A DNA stretch of 25,651 nucleotides from CBDTTW01 sp965363675 (GTDB lineage Bacteria > Bacteroidota > Rhodothermia > Rhodothermales > DASSAV01), in NCBI GenBank assembly GCA_965363675.1, contig CBDTTW010000021.1, forward strand, positions 1 to 25,651. Direction: 5' to 3'. This document shows positions 22,770 to 25,651 of the stretch, in pieces (the first letter of the stretch is position 1; each line of letters begins with the position of its first letter). Both the position numbers and the translations under genes were made by a program. The notes below the pieces were generated by a model. The model saw nothing but the letters and a program-made list of their open reading frames with translations, made no database searches and was not told the DNA's origin.

Positions 22770-22783
22770 AGGGGCTTTCAGGC
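22764..22783. terminator. Hairpin across two convergent stop codons
   Basis: GCCTGAA (22764-22770) and TTCAGGC (22777-22783) form a 7-bp stem with a 6-nt loop. It spans the stop codons of the aldo/keto reductase (+) and the Mrr-like gene (-). There is no T run, so activity as a terminator is uncertain. Confidence 0.35.
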
Positions 22784-24052
22784 CGCGCCTTCGGCTTCCG
22801 TAGGAAGCGCCGCCGCCTGGTAGGGCCGCCCCGCCACGACGCCGCCGAGCTTGCGAAACAGCGAGCGCACGCTGGAGAGCTTGCGCGTGGCGTTGAGGTA
22901 CGCCTCCTTCGAGACGGCCAGCCGCAGCACGAGCGTGCGGTCCTCCTCGGCCGTCGGATCGGCGGCGGCCACGTACCCCTTGACGACGACTTCGCGTAGG
23001 GCGTCGATGGTGTCGGCGGCGATGAGGTCGTGCACGATGCGCAGCGCGAGCGCGTACACGACGGCGTCGTAGCGCCGGTGGGCTTCGTGTTGGGAGAGGT
23101 GCTGCTCGGAGAAGGTTTTCCGCGAAGCCAGATACTTGACGCTCTTGAGCGTCGGCAGGTCGGCGCGCGCCGGCAGCAGGTAATCTACGGTAAGCCTGCC
23201 CTCGCCGGCCTCGAAGTTGAGCGTGTATTCGTGCGGGATGAAGGCGGGAAATGCGCTTGCCGAAAGCACGAGGTCGCAGTATTCGAGGATAGCGCTGGGC
23301 TTGCCGAGTGTGTAGGCCGTATGCTTTTCGTCCACTTCGGCGTTTCGGCGGTCGCGTTCGTTCAGGTATTGGGCGCGCGCCTGCTCCCACTTGTCGAGCG
23401 CCTTGCGGTGGTCGGCTTCGATCTGCCGAAGCACCTGCTGGTGGGCCTTCAGGCGGATGTCATACTCCGCCCATACCGACTGCCGCGCGGTTTGCCAGTC
23501 CTCATACGCCTTCGCGAAGCGCTCGCCGGCCTCTTTCCAGCGCAGCCCGCGCCGGCGCGCGCTCAGGCGGTCGAGCAGCTCCAGGCGGGGCGAGAAGGCC
23601 CCCGTGTCGCGGCGCGGCTCCTCGGGGACGACGGGATATGCAGGCTCCGGGGGCGGCGTCTTTTTCTTGGGGCGCGGCGCCGGGTAGTCGCTGGTTTGCT
23701 TGAGATGCTGCCACGAGACCACCTGCCGCTGCTTGCGCACGTCCTCGTAGAGGCGCGCGACGGCTTCCCAGAGCAGTTCCGCCTCGCGCGTGCGGTCCTC
23801 GGCGAACGCGTCGCCCTGCCGCTTCCGGATGGCCTGGTGGTACTTGCCCGAGCGCTGGTCGAGGGCGCGCTTCTGCGCTTCCCACAGCTCGTCCCACTGC
23901 TTCATGCGGGTGAGCGCCTTTTCCCACACGACGGCTTCGTCCTCGCCCTGCACGATTTGCAGCTTGTTCAGCTCGTCGTGGCGGATCTCGATCTCGTAGC
24001 GGGTTCTGCCCTTGCTGCTGCGCGTCACGGAGACGCTGCCATGCTTGCTCAT
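22778..24052 (-). CDS. Protein resembling the non-nuclease part of Mrr-type restriction enzymes
   Basis: A 424-aa soluble protein. I place the start at ATG 24052 instead of the in-frame TTG 9 nt upstream. Layout: charged N-terminal region with helix (about 20-118); Pro/Lys-rich linker (about 123-147); long amphipathic helix or coiled coil (about 158-245); conserved C-terminal domain (about 255-400). That domain has the order seen ahead of the Mrr catalytic domain in ~600-aa restriction endonuclease proteins: FPAFIPHEYTLNFEAGEGRL, VDYLLPARADLPTLKSVKYL, then the helix around ALALRIVHDLIAADTIDALR and a VKGYV strand. The protein ends there: no nuclease motif (D-x(n)-QxK) and no Mrr domain follow. 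The function is unknown. The similarity is from memory of the family, not a search. Confidence 0.62.
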   Translation of the reverse strand: MSKHGSVSVTRSSKGRTRYEIEIRHDELNKLQIVQGEDEAVVWEKALTRMKQWDELWEAQKRALDQRSGKYHQAIRKRQGDAFAEDRTREAELLWEAVARLYEDVRKQRQVVSWQHLKQTSDYPAPRPKKKTPPPEPAYPVVPEEPRRDTGAFSPRLELLDRLSARRRGLRWKEAGERFAKAYEDWQTARQSVWAEYDIRLKAHQQVLRQIEADHRKALDKWEQARAQYLNERDRRNAEVDEKHTAYTLGKPSAILEYCDLVLSASAFPAFIPHEYTLNFEAGEGRLTVDYLLPARADLPTLKSVKYLASRKTFSEQHLSQHEAHRRYDAVVYALALRIVHDLIAADTIDALREVVVKGYVAAADPTAEEDRTLVLRLAVSKEAYLNATRKLSSVRSLFRKLGGVVAGRPYQAAALPTEAEGAA

Positions 24053-24296
24053 GTACTGCAACCGCGGGTGTGGTGTGTAGCTTGGAGACGCGACGGCGCG
24101 CCGTCGCCCATATAGAGCCGCTCCAAGGTAGGCCGTTGTATCGCCGTCGTTTACACAAATCGGCCCTTGCGCGCCGCTTTCACCCTTTTTTCGCGCATAG
24201 GACGGGGGTCTGTTTTTGCCGGGTCGCCGCCTCTAACTTAAACCGGATCGGTCGGGCTGCAAAGCGGCCGACACCCTTCCTACACGAGCCGATGCC

Positions 24297-25283
24297 ATGA
24301 ACTTCCGTTTGACCTTCTTGCTGATGGCCCTTGCGGCCGCCGGTTGCACGAGCGGCCGCGAAACCGCTGCGCCCGAGCGCTCCGGCAACCCGATCCTGCC
24401 GGGCTGGTACGCCGATCCGGAGGCGGCCCTCTTCGGGGATCGCTACTGGATCTACCCGACGGTCTCGGGCAAGTATGAGGAGCAGGTGTACCTCGATGCG
24501 TTCTCCTCGCCGGACCTCGTGCGGTGGACGCGGCACGAGCGCATTATCGACACGACGGCGGTACGGTGGGCAAAATACGCCCTGTGGGCGCCGGCCATCG
24601 TAGAAAAGGAGGGGCGGTACTACCTCTTCTTTGCCGCCAACGACATCCAGAGCGACCGCGAGAAGGGCGGCATCGGGGTGGCCGTCGCCGACCGGCCGAA
24701 GGGTCCGTTTCGGGATCTGCTCGGGCGGCCGCTCATCGACCGGTTCATCAACGGGGCGCAGCCGATAGATCAGTTCGTTTTTCGGGACCGCGACGGCGCT
24801 TACTACATGATCTACGGCGGCTGGCGGCATGCCAACATCATGCGCCTGCGGCCGGACTTCACGGGCTTCGAGCCCCTGCCGGACGGCGCCATGGCGCGGG
24901 AAATCACGCCGGAGGGGTACGTGGAAGGCCCGATCATGTTCATCCGGAACGGACGCTATTACTTCATGTGGTCCGAGGGCAGTTGGACCGGAGACGACTA
25001 CCGGGTGTCGTACGCGATCAGCGACTCGCCGTTTGGCCCGTTTCAGCGCCTCGGGACCGTGCTGGAGCAAGACCCGACCATCGCCACGGGCGCGGGCCAC
25101 CACTCGGTGATCCACATCCCCGGCTCCGACGACTGGTACATCGTGTACCACCGCCGCCCGATCCCAAGCCAGGGCCGCGACCACCGTGTGACCTGCATCG
25201 ACCGGATGCACTTCAACGACGACGGCACGATCCGCCCCGTCCGGATCACCCGCGAAGGCGTGGAGGCGCAGCCGCTCCGGTAG
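24297..25283 (+). CDS. GH43 family glycoside hydrolase lipoprotein
   Basis: A 328-aa lipoprotein (lipobox AAGC, Cys17) with a single five-bladed beta-propeller of the GH43 type. Catalytic residues by position: Asp40 in GWYADPEA (general base), Asp158 in AQPIDQFVF (pKa modulator) and Glu210 in GYVEGPIMF (general acid). GH43 enzymes remove arabinose or xylose side groups or cut arabinan/xylan chains; the exact linkage is not readable. Likely on the outer membrane or in the periplasm. No accessory carbohydrate-binding module. The 235-bp divergent gap upstream (24062-24296) has a weak promoter candidate (TTGCCG, 17 nt, TAAACC near 24218-24246). Confidence 0.92.
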   Translation: MNFRLTFLLMALAAAGCTSGRETAAPERSGNPILPGWYADPEAALFGDRYWIYPTVSGKYEEQVYLDAFSSPDLVRWTRHERIIDTTAVRWAKYALWAPAIVEKEGRYYLFFAANDIQSDREKGGIGVAVADRPKGPFRDLLGRPLIDRFINGAQPIDQFVFRDRDGAYYMIYGGWRHANIMRLRPDFTGFEPLPDGAMAREITPEGYVEGPIMFIRNGRYYFMWSEGSWTGDDYRVSYAISDSPFGPFQRLGTVLEQDPTIATGAGHHSVIHIPGSDDWYIVYHRRPIPSQGRDHRVTCIDRMHFNDDGTIRPVRITREGVEAQPLR

Positions 25284-25547
25284 CGCCTGATCGGGTCCTG
25301 AGGAAGCGCATGAGAGATGAAGATTCGAGGCGGCCTTAGGGACGATGCCGACCGCGTTGCGCCCCAGGCAAGGCGCTCTGTCATCTCTCTAAGACTCGGT
25401 GCAGGCTTGACCTCAGGTCCGTTCGGCGCCTCAGCTTCTCCGAATCATTCAGTCCTGCGAACGGGCCGAAGTGTGGGCGCGCCGCCGCATCGTATGCGAA
25501 TGCGCCGCTTTCGGCTCGTCCTTGAGGTTTCCCATCCTGAGAAACGC
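25284..25547. other. Intergenic stretch, no gene seen
   Basis: Between the GH43 stop and the terminal hairpin I see no convincing ORF, RNA gene or mobile element. Open frames here show no recognisable protein. A 9-bp inverted pair (GAGAGATGA 25312-25320, TCATCTCTC 25381-25389) is too far apart to call a structure. Confidence 0.4.
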
Positions 25548-25592
25548 AAAAGGTCCGGAATCGCCGTATTTAGCGTATTCCGGACCTTTTTT
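25548..25592. terminator. Strong terminator downstream of tRNA-Phe
   Basis: AAAAGGTCCGGAAT (25548-25561) and ATTCCGGACCTTTT (25577-25590) form a perfect 14-bp stem with a 15-nt loop. The A/T ends provide a T run on both strands. It lies 6-8 nt past the tRNA 3' end on the minus strand and can stop transcription from either side. Confidence 0.8.
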
Positions 25593-25597
25593 GCCGG

Positions 25598-25651
25598 TGG
25601 TCAGGGAGGGATTTGAACCCCCGACACATGGATTTTCAGTCCATTGCTCTA
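25598..25651 (-). tRNA. tRNA-Phe (GAA), 5' part cut by the window edge
   Basis: The minus strand shows the end of the D stem (GAGC), the anticodon arm ATGGA-CTGAAAA-TCCAT with anticodon GAA, a short variable loop (GTGTC), the T arm GGGGG-TTCAAAT-CCCTC, the 3' acceptor strand CCTGACC and discriminator A at 25598. The next bases are CCG, so the CCA tail is not encoded and must be added after transcription. The 5' acceptor strand and most of the D loop lie outside the window. Confidence 0.9.

Noticed and set aside
25317..25616. Plus-strand open frame of 99 codons at the right end
   Set aside because: It runs through the 14-bp terminator and into the tRNA gene, and its sequence resembles no protein.
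1..25651. CRISPR array, insertion sequence, integrase or phage genes
   Set aside because: No regularly spaced repeats, no transposase or integrase motifs and no terminal inverted repeats were seen anywhere in the window.

Overview
The window is high-GC bacterial DNA with densely packed genes on both strands. The gene mix points to the Bacteroidota/Rhodothermota side of the tree, and a Rhodothermales-like organism is my best guess. Supporting features are a TPR lipoprotein / DUF4292 lipoprotein / EnvC-like operon, a bacterial glycine-rich RRM protein, an S46 dipeptidyl-peptidase, a secreted S9 peptidase with a PD40 propeller, many lipoproteins, and Tat-exported Gfo/Idh/MocA and TIM-barrel sugar enzymes. 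This assignment is inferred from protein families; no rRNA is present to confirm it.

Layout. 1-2.8 kb: the 5' end of a cold-shock protein gene (-) with its own promoter and leader, a secreted S9 peptidase (+), and a convergent RRM RNA-binding protein (-). 3.0-4.9 kb: an HDOD signalling protein (-) and a HAD phosphatase (-) that sits 3 nt behind a periplasmic GH3 beta-glucosidase (-, to 7.2 kb). 7.3-12.4 kb: a minus-strand envelope cluster consisting of a GlgM-type glycosyltransferase, a TPR lipoprotein, a DUF4292 lipoprotein and a degenerate-LytM EnvC-like protein. 12.6-14.8 kb: an SDR dehydrogenase and a GH88-type unsaturated glucuronyl hydrolase in one plus-strand operon. 14.8-18.6 kb: a DUF1080 lipoprotein and a phosphoribosyltransferase (-), facing a two-gene plus-strand operon of a Tat-exported Gfo/Idh/MocA dehydrogenase and a Tat-type TIM-barrel sugar isomerase/lyase-like protein. 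18.6-21.6 kb: an S46 peptidase of DPP11 type (-), a CusF-like copper-binding lipoprotein (+) and a small unknown ORF. 21.8-25.3 kb: a Tat-exported aldo/keto reductase (+), an orphan protein resembling the non-catalytic part of Mrr-type restriction enzymes (-), and a GH43 lipoprotein (+). The window ends in a strong hairpin terminator and most of a tRNA-Phe gene (-).

How the genes fit together. Much of the window serves degradation of sugars and peptides outside the cytoplasm: GH3, GH43 and GH88 for glycans, and S9 and S46 for peptides. The trio DUF1080 + Gfo/Idh/MocA + TIM barrel matches the enzyme classes of the 3-keto-glycoside route (oxidation at C3, then cleavage of the glycosidic bond by elimination/hydration). 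The Tat-exported aldo/keto reductase could be a further redox partner. I saw no insertion sequence, phage gene, CRISPR array or integrase.

The observations most worth a second look are the csp leader that can pair with its own start codons, the split 3-keto-glycoside-like locus, the Arg at the S46 specificity position, and the Mrr-like protein with no nuclease domain.
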